From: an uncultured Alphaproteobacteria bacterium
GTDB lineage: Bacteria > Pseudomonadota > Alphaproteobacteria > Thalassobaculales > Thalassobaculaceae
Length of the DNA: 64,000 nt
Reading direction: 5' to 3'
Assembly (NCBI GenBank): GCA_937776645.1
Contig: CALMRI010000014.1
Coordinates: forward strand, 1 to 64,000
Position numbers and translations under genes: made by a program. The notes below the pieces were generated by a model, which was not told the origin of the DNA, did no database searches, and worked only from the letters and a program-made list of their open reading frames with translations. Of the stretch, positions 31,564-40,948 are shown one piece after another (the first letter of the stretch is position 1; every line of letters starts with the position of its first letter).

Positions 31564-31591
31564 AGCCGGGGCCCTTGGGTCCCGGCTTTTT
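31564..31591 (+). terminator. Rho-independent terminator downstream of TRAP SBP gene
   Basis: AGCCGGGGCCC-TT-GGGTCCCGGCT hairpin (one G.U pair) followed by a T-run, about 50 nt after the stop codon. Confidence 0.85.
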
Positions 31592-31619
31592 CGTTATGCT
31601 TTCGACGGCGAATCGGGCT

Positions 31620-32006
31620 TTAGGCCAGCACCGCCATGAAATCACAGGTGACCTTCGATGGCCCGTCGCCAACCAGCGCAAGGGTATGGCGCGCGGGTCG
31701 TGAGTCCGGGTCGGGGAACATGTGCTCCCATTGACCGTTAAGCGCCGCGCGGCCGGTCGCCGGGTCGTGCATCCAGAAATTTACCTTGACAACATTGTCC
31801 GGCGTGCCGCCGGCCGCGGCGACCGCAGTCGCGATGTGGGTGAAGATATTGGCGATCTGTTGGTCGAGATCGTCCGGCATACCGCTTCCGTCCGGCGCCC
31901 GGCCACTGATGATGCTGGACATAAGAATATTACCGACCCGGCTGGCATTGGGGATCGGGTTGGCGTGGCTATAGCCATCGAAATTGATGCTCTTGCTCTT
32001 GACCAT
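31620..32006 (-). CDS. RidA family protein
   Basis: GYSHANPIPNASRVGNILMSSIISGR, VKVNFWMHDPATGRAALNGQWEHMFPDPDSRPARHTLALVGDG. Confidence 0.85.
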   Translation of the reverse strand: MVKSKSINFDGYSHANPIPNASRVGNILMSSIISGRAPDGSGMPDDLDQQIANIFTHIATAVAAAGGTPDNVVKVNFWMHDPATGRAALNGQWEHMFPDPDSRPARHTLALVGDGPSKVTCDFMAVLA

Positions 32007-32023
32007 GGCTTCGTTCCCTTCCG

Positions 32024-32314
32024 TCAATCCGAAGCAGCGCTGGTGAAGACCGGCACGTCCTCTTGGTCGTCTTCCAGGACGCCGGATTCTTCCGTCGGTA
32101 TCGGCTTGACGTAGTTGGGGGCGGCCTGGATATCACCGCCCCAGGTGTTGTATGGCAACTCGTGCAGCAGTTCGACGCCATAACCATTCGGGTCATGGAT
32201 ATACAGACTGTGGGTCATTCCGTGGTCGACCTGACGATCGAATGCAACGCCCTGCTCCTGGTGATAGGCAAGTTGGCGCAGCCAGGAGGCCCGATCCGGA
32301 AACGCTATCGCCAC
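32024..32314 (-). CDS. VOC-superfamily (glyoxalase/dioxygenase-like) C-terminal-half protein, possibly truncated
   Basis: FDRQVDHGMTHSLYIHDPNGYGVELLHELP is typical of the second VOC module; the frame continues upstream as ...NERYAINHVAIAFPD but no first VOC module was seen. Confidence 0.55.
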   Translation of the reverse strand: MAIAFPDRASWLRQLAYHQEQGVAFDRQVDHGMTHSLYIHDPNGYGVELLHELPYNTWGGDIQAAPNYVKPIPTEESGVLEDDQEDVPVFTSAASD

Positions 32315-32524
32315 GTGGTTAATTGCGTATCGCTCATTTGGCCCTCCCGTTAGACATTGATGTCGTGCCCGAAACTATGGGTGCGAAACATCCCGCCGCC
32401 AGCCTAAACGCTATCAGCCGGGGGATGAAAACCACAAGGAAGATCATGGACGCATTGACCCGGAGAGTTGAATTGGTCGGGATATGTCAGCATTCTCACT
32501 CTCCCGCAGATGAACGGTTGGTCG

Positions 32525-33793
32525 ATGCCAATCAGTCCACAGGAGTTCGCGCCGATGTTTGGTGATTTCTACGATGATCTTGAGACCCGAAGCGCCGAAC
32601 AACGCGCCAACGCCATAGCCGTGGCCCTGCCGAAGCAGATTGCCCACGCGAAAGCGAATTCACCGGCTTTTACCGCCGCCCTGGGAGATATCGATCCCGA
32701 TGCCATCACCTCTGCCGAAGCGCTTGCCGCATTGCCGGTGATCCGGAAATCTGCGTTGATCGACCTGCAATCCGCAACACCGCCGTTTGGTGGTTTGGGA
32801 GCGGTTGCGCCCGGCGCCCTGGCCCGGATTTATATGTCACCAGGACCAATTTTCGAGGGAGAAGGCCGGCAGGACGATCCCTGGCGTTTTGCCCGGTCGG
32901 CCCACGCTGCTGGGTTTCGCGCCGGCGACATCGTCCACAACACTTTCTCATACCATCTGACACCCGCCGGAATGATGGTGGACACGGCCTGCCGACAGAT
33001 CGGCTGTGCGGTTTTCCCCGGCGGCGTAGGCAATACTGAAATGCAGGTCCAGGCGATTGGCCATCTGCGCCCCACCCGCTATGCCGGGACGCCGAGTTTC
33101 CTGAAGATCATCCTGGAAAAAGCCGCCGAAATGGGCGTCGATACCGCCAGTCTCGCAAGCGGATTGGTAAGCGGCGAGGCGCTGCCGCCAAGCCTGCGGG
33201 CTGAACTTTTCGAACTCGGATGCAATGTCCTGCAATGCTATGGTACCGCCGATTTGGGGCTGGTAGCCTATGAGTCCGAGGCCATCGAGGGCATGATCAT
33301 CGATGAGGGCGTGATCGTCGAGATCGTCCGTCCTGGTACCGACGATCCAGTGGCCGATGGCGAGGTTGGTGAGGTCGTGGTTACCACCTTTAACCCGAGC
33401 TACCCGCTGATCCGCTTCGGCACCGGCGACATGTCGGCGATCATGGAGGGCGCCAGTCCCTGCGGACGTACTAATTCGCGGATCAAGGGCTGGATGGGGC
33501 GGGCCGATCAGACCACCAAGGTGAAGGGGATGTTCGTTCACCCCGGGCAGGTCGCCGAGGTGGTCAAACGCCATCCGGAGATCGCCAAGGCCCGTCTGGT
33601 GGTGACCGGTCGCACCGGCCAGGATGTGATGACCTTGTATGTCGAGGTGGCGGGCGCAGGCGAGGGGCTGGACGATGCGGTGAAGCAATCGATTCAGGCG
33701 GTGACCAAGCTGCGCGGTGAGGTGGTCTTCGCCGCGTCGGGCGCACTAGCCAATGACGGCAAGGTGATCGAGGATGCACGCAGCTACGAATAA
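32525..33793 (+). CDS. Phenylacetate-CoA ligase-like (PaaK-like) AMP-dependent synthetase
   Basis: YDDLETRSAEQRANAIAVALPKQIAHAKANSPAF, YAGTPSFLKIILEKAAEMGVD, CYGTADLGLVAYES, GEVVVTTFNPSYPLIRFGTGDMSAI, GRADQTTKVKGMFVHPGQVAEVVKRHPEI. Confidence 0.88.
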   Translation: MPISPQEFAPMFGDFYDDLETRSAEQRANAIAVALPKQIAHAKANSPAFTAALGDIDPDAITSAEALAALPVIRKSALIDLQSATPPFGGLGAVAPGALARIYMSPGPIFEGEGRQDDPWRFARSAHAAGFRAGDIVHNTFSYHLTPAGMMVDTACRQIGCAVFPGGVGNTEMQVQAIGHLRPTRYAGTPSFLKIILEKAAEMGVDTASLASGLVSGEALPPSLRAELFELGCNVLQCYGTADLGLVAYESEAIEGMIIDEGVIVEIVRPGTDDPVADGEVGEVVVTTFNPSYPLIRFGTGDMSAIMEGASPCGRTNSRIKGWMGRADQTTKVKGMFVHPGQVAEVVKRHPEIAKARLVVTGRTGQDVMTLYVEVAGAGEGLDDAVKQSIQAVTKLRGEVVFAASGALANDGKVIEDARSYE

Positions 33794-33796
33794 GGC

Positions 33797-34369
33797 TCAC
33801 GTCTCCTTGTAATGCGCCTCGATCAACCGCCTTGTACCGGCTTGGCGATCATAAACATGGAAGTTGTTCAGTCTCCGGCCATAGAGATGCAGGCTTAGGG
33901 TTTCTGGGCGGTCCGATGCGACGCCGGTCTCGTGGATATGATCGGGGTTTGGAACAAAGGTTGAGACCGCGCCCGGCGGGAGCAGTACCAGTCCGCCAGG
34001 GGCCAATTCGATACCGGTATTCCGGGGCTTTGCGGCACTGTCATCAATCCGCATGAAGGCTTGCTCTTCCAACAATCCCTCGGCGACCCCGACCACGCCC
34101 CAGGTGCCGTGATCGTGGATAGGCGTCCATTGCCCAGGCGTCCAGACCAACGAGAACAGTGACAGCGTGTCATCCTCCGCGGCGAAGATCAGATTGCGAG
34201 CATACCCGTTCGGATCGCTTCTGCGGTGTGCCGGTTCAAGGAAATCATCCGCCACCTTAGCCAACTCTCCCATCACCGGAGCGAGCCGGCGGACGATATC
34301 GGCCGGGGTCGAGGTTTCGTTGATGACGTTTGTGCAGGAGTCGCGGAAGGTTCCAAGGATCTGGTTCAC
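33797..34369 (-). CDS. Cysteine dioxygenase type I family cupin
   Basis: LFSLVWTPGQWTPIHDHGTWGVVGVAEGLLEEQAFMR cupin motif, PDHIHETGVASDRPETLSLHLYGRRL. Confidence 0.8.
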   Translation of the reverse strand: MNQILGTFRDSCTNVINETSTPADIVRRLAPVMGELAKVADDFLEPAHRRSDPNGYARNLIFAAEDDTLSLFSLVWTPGQWTPIHDHGTWGVVGVAEGLLEEQAFMRIDDSAAKPRNTGIELAPGGLVLLPPGAVSTFVPNPDHIHETGVASDRPETLSLHLYGRRLNNFHVYDRQAGTRRLIEAHYKET

Positions 34370-34456
34370 CGTCGACTCTCCAGGAAATAATGAATATTCT
34401 CTATAGAAAATAAATTCCCAATTGTCAATAATGTAAGAAAATTCGTTCCTATTTGT

Positions 34457-35833
34457 TTATTTTTTGAGCCAAATAGCCTCCAGCGCCGAATCGTCTTCTC
34501 CCGGTACATGCACGACGGTATAGCGGAAAGGGTCCCCTTTTATCGGCTTGGTGGCGTCCAGCCCCATCTTGTCGACCAATCCTTCCTCGGCCGAAGGGTC
34601 GAGGCGGGAACCCTGCGCGCGGGGTACCACGACCAGATCGCTGGCCGCCTGAAAGCGCGTCGCTACCGCCCATTCGACGGCCGTTGGATCATGCACGTCG
34701 ACATCCTCGTCGACCACGGTCACCTGCTTGATATCCGCATGGCCGGCAAAAGCGCCCATGATGATGTTTTTCGGCTCGCCTTCCCAGCGTTTGGCGATCT
34801 TTACATACAGATGATAGCGACAGACCCCGCCGCGCGAGAGATGCACATCGAGGACGCTGGGGAAATTCCGTTGCAGGAAGGCGATAAGCGAGGCCTCGCG
34901 TGGGATAGCACCGAGCAGAAGATGCTCCATGGCCGCCGGGACGATCGTGTGGAACAGCGGCTTAACCCGGTGGGTGATGGCGTCCACTACAATCACCTGA
35001 CGCATGCCGGCCGGGCCGTAATATTGTGGAAATTCGCCGAACGGTCCTTCAAGTTCGCGCACCTCCGGCAATAACCGGCCCTCGATGACGATCTCCGCCT
35101 GGGCCGGCACCCGCACCTCGTTGGTGATGCATTTACTCACCTCCAGCGGCCGACCCATCAGCGCGCCGGCGACCATCAGCTCATCCGAATTGATCGGCAG
35201 GATCGCCTGACTGGCCAGCAGGGTCATCGGGTCGACACCGATTACGATGGCCACTGGCAACGCCTCGCCCGTGGCCTCGGCGGCGTCATGGAACCGGTGC
35301 AGGTCGCGTGGCAGGATCAGGATACCGAGCCGATTTGGACCGCTAATTTGCAAGCGGTTGATCGAGACGTTCTGATCACCGGTTTGTGGGTTGCGGGCGA
35401 TCACCAGGCCGGCGGTGATATAGGCGCCATTGTCATGCTCGTTATGGGTGGGGATCGGCAGCACGGCCTTCAGGTCGATGGTATTGCGGTGCACGATCTC
35501 CTGCACTGGGGCTTGGCCCACCTCGGTCCAAGGCAACGGGTTCAGGACCGCGTCGCGAAACCGGTCGAGCAGGGTGGCGTCATCGCTGCCCATCGCTTCG
35601 GCGATCCAGGCGCGCTGCGAGACGATGCCGGAGATAACCGAGACCGGATGCCCGTCGGGCTCCGGAAACAGTACCGCCTTCTCGCCGTCCAGACGCTTGG
35701 CGACGGCGGCGAGGGTATATTCAAGTGGTATGCCAGGCTTGGCTCGGGCTAGACGTCCGTTGGAGTCCAATCGGTCCAGCCAGTCCCGAAGACTGCTGAC
35801 GGCGGCAGGGCGATTTGAAATCGTTTCTGTCAT
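34457..35833 (-). CDS. UbiD family decarboxylase
   Basis: SSLRDWLDRLDSNGRL, INRLQISGPNRLGILILPRDLHRF, VIVIGVDPMTLLASQAILP, ELEGPFGEFPQYYGP, VVDEDVDVHDPTAVEWAVATRFQ. Confidence 0.92.
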   Translation of the reverse strand: MTETISNRPAAVSSLRDWLDRLDSNGRLARAKPGIPLEYTLAAVAKRLDGEKAVLFPEPDGHPVSVISGIVSQRAWIAEAMGSDDATLLDRFRDAVLNPLPWTEVGQAPVQEIVHRNTIDLKAVLPIPTHNEHDNGAYITAGLVIARNPQTGDQNVSINRLQISGPNRLGILILPRDLHRFHDAAEATGEALPVAIVIGVDPMTLLASQAILPINSDELMVAGALMGRPLEVSKCITNEVRVPAQAEIVIEGRLLPEVRELEGPFGEFPQYYGPAGMRQVIVVDAITHRVKPLFHTIVPAAMEHLLLGAIPREASLIAFLQRNFPSVLDVHLSRGGVCRYHLYVKIAKRWEGEPKNIIMGAFAGHADIKQVTVVDEDVDVHDPTAVEWAVATRFQAASDLVVVPRAQGSRLDPSAEEGLVDKMGLDATKPIKGDPFRYTVVHVPGEDDSALEAIWLKK

Positions 35834-36012
35834 GACGGCGGGTCCCGCGGGTTAATTCTTTCAGAGGTTTCACCCGAGTCTAGCAGACATGGCGGGGCGA
35901 GACAGCCGATAGACGCTGATTTTAATCCACAGGATTCGAGCGGTTATACTGCGGCTTGACCGAGCGGCAGGCGCGCTAAATTTCCCGGCCAGCAAAATTA
36001 TAGGACCGTCCA

Positions 36013-36360
36013 ATGACGATTTCCGCCGCTCACATCTTCGGTTGGTTCGAGGGAGAGGAGGGATACAATGCGCTCACTTGCAATTTCACCGATGCGTTGG
36101 GTCGGTGTCTGCCGGTCTATCGAATTGCCCTGCCGAGGCGCAATGGCGAGAGACTACGGGGCGCGCCGGAAGTGCAGTAACATTGGGGCGGCGAGGATCT
36201 GGCGAACCTGCTGTTCTACTGGGGCCATCAGACATCCTATCTCAAGACTATGCCGGGTCGGCGGATCGCCTTTGGCGTCTGGGAGGCCAGCAAACTGCCC
36301 GATGGCTGGTACGCGCCACAGCGCAAGGCTGAGCGCTACTGGGTGCCCTGCACCTGCTGA
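36013..36360 (+). pseudogene. Glycosyltransferase remnant with in-frame TAA (36178-36180)
   Basis: MTISAAHIFGWFEGEEGYNALTCNFTDALGRCLPVYRIALP...EVQ*HWGGEDLANLLFYWGHQTSYLKTMPGRRIAFGVWEASKLPDGWYAPQRKAERYWVPCTC*. The halves are collinear in one frame and GVWEASKLPDGW...A..YWVP looks glycosyltransferase-like. Confidence 0.6.
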
Positions 36361-36486
36361 TCGATTATGGCTTCGATGCTGATGCCAATAGCATATCAAT
36401 CTTAAAATTCCTTCCAAAGACAGGTATTTTTGTTAAATAACTGTATCTTGAAAGTTATTTGGCTCACCTTTGCAAAAGTCAAAACC

Positions 36487-37405
36487 ATGAACCGTGCGAT
36501 GACACTGTCCGACTGGAGTCTGCTCTTGGTGGCGGCTCTGCTTTTGGGCAGTACCTTTCTGTTCCTCAACATCGCCATCAAGGAAATTTCGCCGCTTACC
36601 TCTGCCGCGCTTCGGACCCTGATAGCGGCGCCCATCTGCTGGGGGGTGATGCGGGCTTTTGGGGCGCGTCTGCCTCGCGCCCGCGAGGGGTGGATTGCGC
36701 TCTTCAGGCTCGGCCTGCTGACGGGGGCGATCCCGTTCGGCGCAATCTCCTGAGGCCAGCAGCATATCGAAAGTGGCATGGGCGGCATTATGTTTGGCAC
36801 CATGCCAATCCTGACGGTCGTGCTGGCACCTCTTTTCCTCGACGAAGAAACGTTTACTCCCAGGCGTCTGGCTGGCGGCGTGGCGGGGCTCGCCGGCATC
36901 ATTTTGTTGATCGGTCCGTCGGTGCTGGCCAACGCAAGTGACCAGGGTTTGGGTATCGCCATCACCTTTCTCGCCCCGTTGAGTCACACCATGGGCGCCA
37001 TCTATGCCCGTCGCCTGACCAATCTACTGCCACCTGCGATGGCCACCGGCCAGATGATCTTCGGCGCGGTAATCCTGGTGCCGTTGGCTTTTGTGGCGGA
37101 GTCGCCGCTCAGCCTGAACCCGAGCATGGGGGCGATCGGCGCCATGCTCGTCGCCGGCGTCTTCTGCACGGCAATCGCCATGAGCCTCTATTTTGTGATC
37201 GTCCGCCGGATCGGCGCCACGCGCAGCTCGCTGGTGCCTTTATTCTTTCCGGTGGTTGCGGTGGTGCTGGGTGCTGGGCGAGCGGTTGCCGCTCGAGGCC
37301 TTTATCGGCCTGGCGTTGATCCTGGCGGGCGCGCTTGCTGTTAGCAGCCGTGCGCCGGCCAAACCGCCGGTCTCTGCTGCCCTCAGTCCCCAAGCGGAAA
37401 AGTAG
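36487..37405 (+). pseudogene. DMT/EamA family transporter, disrupted by in-frame TGA and a 3' frameshift
   Basis: ...GLLTGAIPFGAIS[TGA]GQQHIESGMGGIMFGTMPILTVVLAPLF... reads through in one frame; near nt 37270 the coding frame shifts and continues as LGERLPLEAFIGLALILAGALAVSSRAPAKPPVSAALSPQAEK*. Confidence 0.8.
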
Positions 37406-37599
37406 TAACACTCTGAACCTCGTCGGAGAGGTCTTCATAGGGGTGAATTTATGGAGCAGTCGAACCTGAGATGTGGTCGATTATGGCTGCAAGGCATTCC
37501 ACGGCAGGTGATCTCGTGTGGACAATACGTGTCCGCGTTCAATCACGATACGCTGTGGGGATCGCGAAGATCGGTTTTGCCCAAATATTCTCGGGGTTC

Positions 37600-37686
37600 T
37601 GGTGCGGACGGCGGGACTTGAACCCGCACTCGCTTGCGCGAAGCAGATTTTAAGTCTGCTGTGTCTACCTATTCCACCACGTCCGC
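37600..37686 (-). tRNA. tRNA-Leu (anticodon UAA), CCA encoded
   Basis: Reverse complement GCGGACGTGGTGGAATAGGTAGACACAGCAGACTTAAAATCTGCTTCGCGCAAGCGAGTGCGGGTTCAAGTCCCGCCGTCCGCACCA: 7-bp acceptor stem, long variable arm, GTTCAAGTC T-loop, TAA anticodon. Confidence 0.96.
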
Positions 37687-37845
37687 ATGCCATGTGCCGA
37701 GAAGCAACTCGTTGGCTTCGCGAGCGACGGGTTTGTCCACCGTCGCGGCATTTCAGTCAACCGTTCTGATTTTGGTCTTTTCCCTGATCTCGGCGACAGC
37801 CGGGATTAGGGGGCGTCTCAGGCTTTCCGCGAATCCCTCTTGGTA

Positions 37846-38793
37846 TTACTCTGCCGCCTTCACCGTCGCCGCTGTGCCGTAGATCGGCAGACGCCATTCA
37901 GCATGGGTGCCGGAGCTACCGTCGCAGACTGCGAAGAACGCGTCCTGTAGGCGCTTGGTCATCGGGCCGATGGCGCCATCGCCGATGTTAACTCGGTCGA
38001 TCCCGAGGACCGGGGTGACTTCCCAGGCGGTGCCGCAGAAGAATGCCTCGTCGGCGGCCATCAGCTCGGAGCGGTCGACATCGCGCTCCACCGGTTTGAC
38101 GCCAAATACCTCCTCGATCATTTCCAGTACGGTCTCGCGGGTGATGCTTTCCAGAATGTCGCTGGTGACCGACGGGGTGATCGGCACGCCGTCGCGGACC
38201 ATGAAAAAGCACATCCCGGGCCCCTCGGAAACCTTGCCGCGGCTGTTCAGGAAGATCGCCGTATCATAGCCGTCGGCGACCGCCTGAACAGTGGCTAGCC
38301 GGCCGTTATTGTAGTTGGCGTTGCATTTGACCCGCATCGGCATGGCATTGTCGGGTACCCGCATCCAGGAACTGACCTGGGCGGTGACGCCGCCGATCAC
38401 CCGGTCGCTGCGGGGGCGCTCCTGGACGGTGATCGCCAGACCGACTGGCCCGCAGACACCGGGGCCGCCCATGCCTGAAACATAGGCCGTGGTCATGATA
38501 TGCAGGTTCTCGCCCTTGAAACTATTAGCCTGGACCAGCTCGATGGTCTTCTCGGTTACGGTTTCGGCGGTGATGATCTCATCAAACCGCATGAACCGTT
38601 GGGAAAATTCCAGCCGCTTCATATGCTCGGCCATGCGGAACAGATACATTTCTTTGGCGTCGGCATTCCAATATCCGCGCAATCCCTCGAAGACGCCGGT
38701 ACCAAATTTGAATCCGGCGGACGCGATATGCACTCGCGCGTCATTCCAAGCGACGATTTCTCCATCAAGCGAGGCGTATTTCGGGGAGGCCAT
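37846..38793 (-). CDS. ilvE: Branched-chain amino acid aminotransferase
   Basis: KYASLDGEIVAWNDARVHIASAGFKFGTGVFEGLRGYWN, RVKCNANYNNGRLATVQAVADGYDTAIFLNSRGKVSEGPGMCFFMVRDG, FFCGTAWEVTPV. Confidence 0.95.
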   Translation of the reverse strand: MASPKYASLDGEIVAWNDARVHIASAGFKFGTGVFEGLRGYWNADAKEMYLFRMAEHMKRLEFSQRFMRFDEIITAETVTEKTIELVQANSFKGENLHIMTTAYVSGMGGPGVCGPVGLAITVQERPRSDRVIGGVTAQVSSWMRVPDNAMPMRVKCNANYNNGRLATVQAVADGYDTAIFLNSRGKVSEGPGMCFFMVRDGVPITPSVTSDILESITRETVLEMIEEVFGVKPVERDVDRSELMAADEAFFCGTAWEVTPVLGIDRVNIGDGAIGPMTKRLQDAFFAVCDGSSGTHAEWRLPIYGTAATVKAAE

Positions 38794-39090
38794 GGGGCCG
38801 ATCCTTTCGTGCTGATTGGGCACGTATGACGTGCGATCACTGGTGTTGCGAAGTCAGGCCCCGCCACCTAAGAGTTCGAGCGTAAAGCCCTTGGGGGCTG
38901 TGGATCAAGCGCTGAACCATGGACCTTGAGCTCAGGCGAGATTGTCGGGGATTCGAACATGCCGTGCAATCATCTGAGCCGACCTATTATAGTACGCCCC
39001 TCTAGCAACTAAAGGACTTGGCTACCGGAAGCGACTCTCCTGCACGTTGCAAGTCGTCGCCCAACCCCTGAACATTCGGTGATCCGATCG

Positions 39091-40689
39091 ATGGCCAGAC
39101 AGTTCGAGTACTATTATTTGCAGCGAAATAATGGGTCAACCTGGGAGACCCTTGAGCAATCGGGGTCGGCTACGACGCTGACGAGCCACCTAAACGATCG
39201 AATGGCGGCCCTTGGCGGCGTCGGGCTCCGCATCGTTGGCGCCAACTTTAACGAAGCGGCCGGGGCTTGGTTATACGAACAATTGTTCTATATCGACCCG
39301 AGCACTGTCGACCTCACTGGCGTCGACCGTATTCGAGCCCTGACTTTTCCCGACAAGGGCGAGAGCGGCGGGACGACTTTAGGGAATTTGGCGCCGGCCG
39401 TTGACCAAGTGAAGGTGCCCAAAAGCGTGTCGCCGCCGGCCCGAAGCGCCATCAGTCGAGTCAATCAGGGTGAATTGGCTCAGGTGAACATGCGGCTTGC
39501 CTATTTAGCGCTGACATTGGGCGGTATCATCGCTGCACTGGCCTTTGGCATCCGCTCGGGATTTGGCCTCTACCTGGGGCCGATTTCGCTGGAGTTCGGA
39601 TATGGGTTCGAGGTTTTCGCCTTCTCATTGGCGATACAAAATCTGATTTGGGGACTGGCCCAGCCCTTTGCCGGTGCGTTGGCCGATCGATATGGCCCGT
39701 TTAAGGCGATAGCCGTTGGCACGGTTCTGTATTCCGCCGGCACGATCATGCTGTCATTCGCTGACACACCGGGATTGTTTTATTTGAGCGCCGGCGTGCT
39801 GGTTGGAGCGGCTTTGGCAGGCACGTCCTTCGGCATCATTCTCGGCGCGGTCGGTCAGTTATTCCCGCCAGAGCGGCGGTCCTGGGCGCTTGGCGTGACC
39901 GGAGCCGCCGGTTCACTTGGGCAGTTCCTGTTCGTCCCAGGCGGCCAGGCGTTGCTGGAGGCAGTGGGTTGGAGCAATTCGGCGCTGATCATGGGCGTTG
40001 TCGCGCTGCTGATGTTGCCGCTTGGCCTAGTCTTCTTGAAAGCCAGACCGGCCGCCTCGATTGCGACGGGACCAACGCAGACCACTGGCGCGGCGTTGCG
40101 CGAGGCTTTCGGCTATCCGAGCTTCTGGTTACTCTCCGCCGGGTTCTTCGTGTGTGGTTTCCACGTCGCGTATATCGCGGTTCACTTGCCATCCTTCGTG
40201 GTGGATATTGGCCTTTCGGCGCAGGTTGGTGCCTGGGCTCTGGGTTTGGTTGGTCTGTTCAATGTTATTGGGTCGTATTCAGCCGGTGTGCTCGGCGACA
40301 AATTCCCCAAGAAATATCTGCTGAGTTCGCTTTATTTCGGGCGCTCGATTGTAATGGCGGGCTTTGTGCTGCTGCCGCCGAGTGAGCTTCTGGTTTATGT
40401 GTTCGCCGGTACCATGGGTTTGCTTTGGCTGAGCACGGTGCCGCTGACATCCGGACTTATCGCGGACATATTTGGCCCCCGATATATGAGCACTCTATTC
40501 GGCATCGTTTTCTTGAGCCATCAGATTGGTGCCTTCCTCGGCGCCTGGCTCGGTGGCTACGTGCACGATACGTTGGGGTCTTATGATCTTGTCTGGTGGG
40601 TAGCGGTCGCGTTGGGGTTGTTCTCAGCTATCGTGCATTGGCCTATCCGTGAAGAAGCGGTCGTGCGGGAGGCAGATGTTGTGGCCTAG
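39091..40689 (+). CDS. MFS transporter with soluble N-terminal extension (about 130 aa)
   Basis: First TM begins after ...GELAQVNMRLAYLALTLGGIIAALAFGIRSGFGLYLGPI; MFS motifs FAGALADRYGPFKAIAVG, PPERRSWALGVTGAAGSLGQF. N-terminal RQFEYYYLQRNNGSTWETLEQ...GLRIVGANFNEAAGAWLYEQLFYIDP is hydrophilic. Confidence 0.85.
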   Translation: MARQFEYYYLQRNNGSTWETLEQSGSATTLTSHLNDRMAALGGVGLRIVGANFNEAAGAWLYEQLFYIDPSTVDLTGVDRIRALTFPDKGESGGTTLGNLAPAVDQVKVPKSVSPPARSAISRVNQGELAQVNMRLAYLALTLGGIIAALAFGIRSGFGLYLGPISLEFGYGFEVFAFSLAIQNLIWGLAQPFAGALADRYGPFKAIAVGTVLYSAGTIMLSFADTPGLFYLSAGVLVGAALAGTSFGIILGAVGQLFPPERRSWALGVTGAAGSLGQFLFVPGGQALLEAVGWSNSALIMGVVALLMLPLGLVFLKARPAASIATGPTQTTGAALREAFGYPSFWLLSAGFFVCGFHVAYIAVHLPSFVVDIGLSAQVGAWALGLVGLFNVIGSYSAGVLGDKFPKKYLLSSLYFGRSIVMAGFVLLPPSELLVYVFAGTMGLLWLSTVPLTSGLIADIFGPRYMSTLFGIVFLSHQIGAFLGAWLGGYVHDTLGSYDLVWWVAVALGLFSAIVHWPIREEAVVREADVVA

Positions 40690-40948
40690 GGGTGAATTGA
40701 AAATTTCAAGGGCGAAAACTGGAGTGAATGCTTGGTCGGGCTAGTAAATCTACCGTTGCTACGACGGCGGGTGGCCTTATTCGCCGTTCAACAACCTGAT
40801 ACCACGCTGGATCCGATTGTTTCCGAGGTCGCCGACGGGGTTTTCCGCCTCGAGGTACCGCCGGGTTGACGAATGGCCGCGGAACCTTTGTCGTTCCAGG
40901 TTTTCACTTCTGAAAAGGCGCCAACCGTGTTCGCGCCGATACCGCCTC

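Noticed and set aside
36751-36753. TGA recoded as Trp or selenocysteine
   Set aside because: The same gene has a second lesion (frameshift near 37270) and TGA functions as a normal stop elsewhere in the window; pseudogene or sequence error is simpler.
37600-37686. Prophage or integrative element inserted at tRNA-Leu
   Set aside because: No integrase, repeat of the tRNA 3' end, or phage genes seen on either side.
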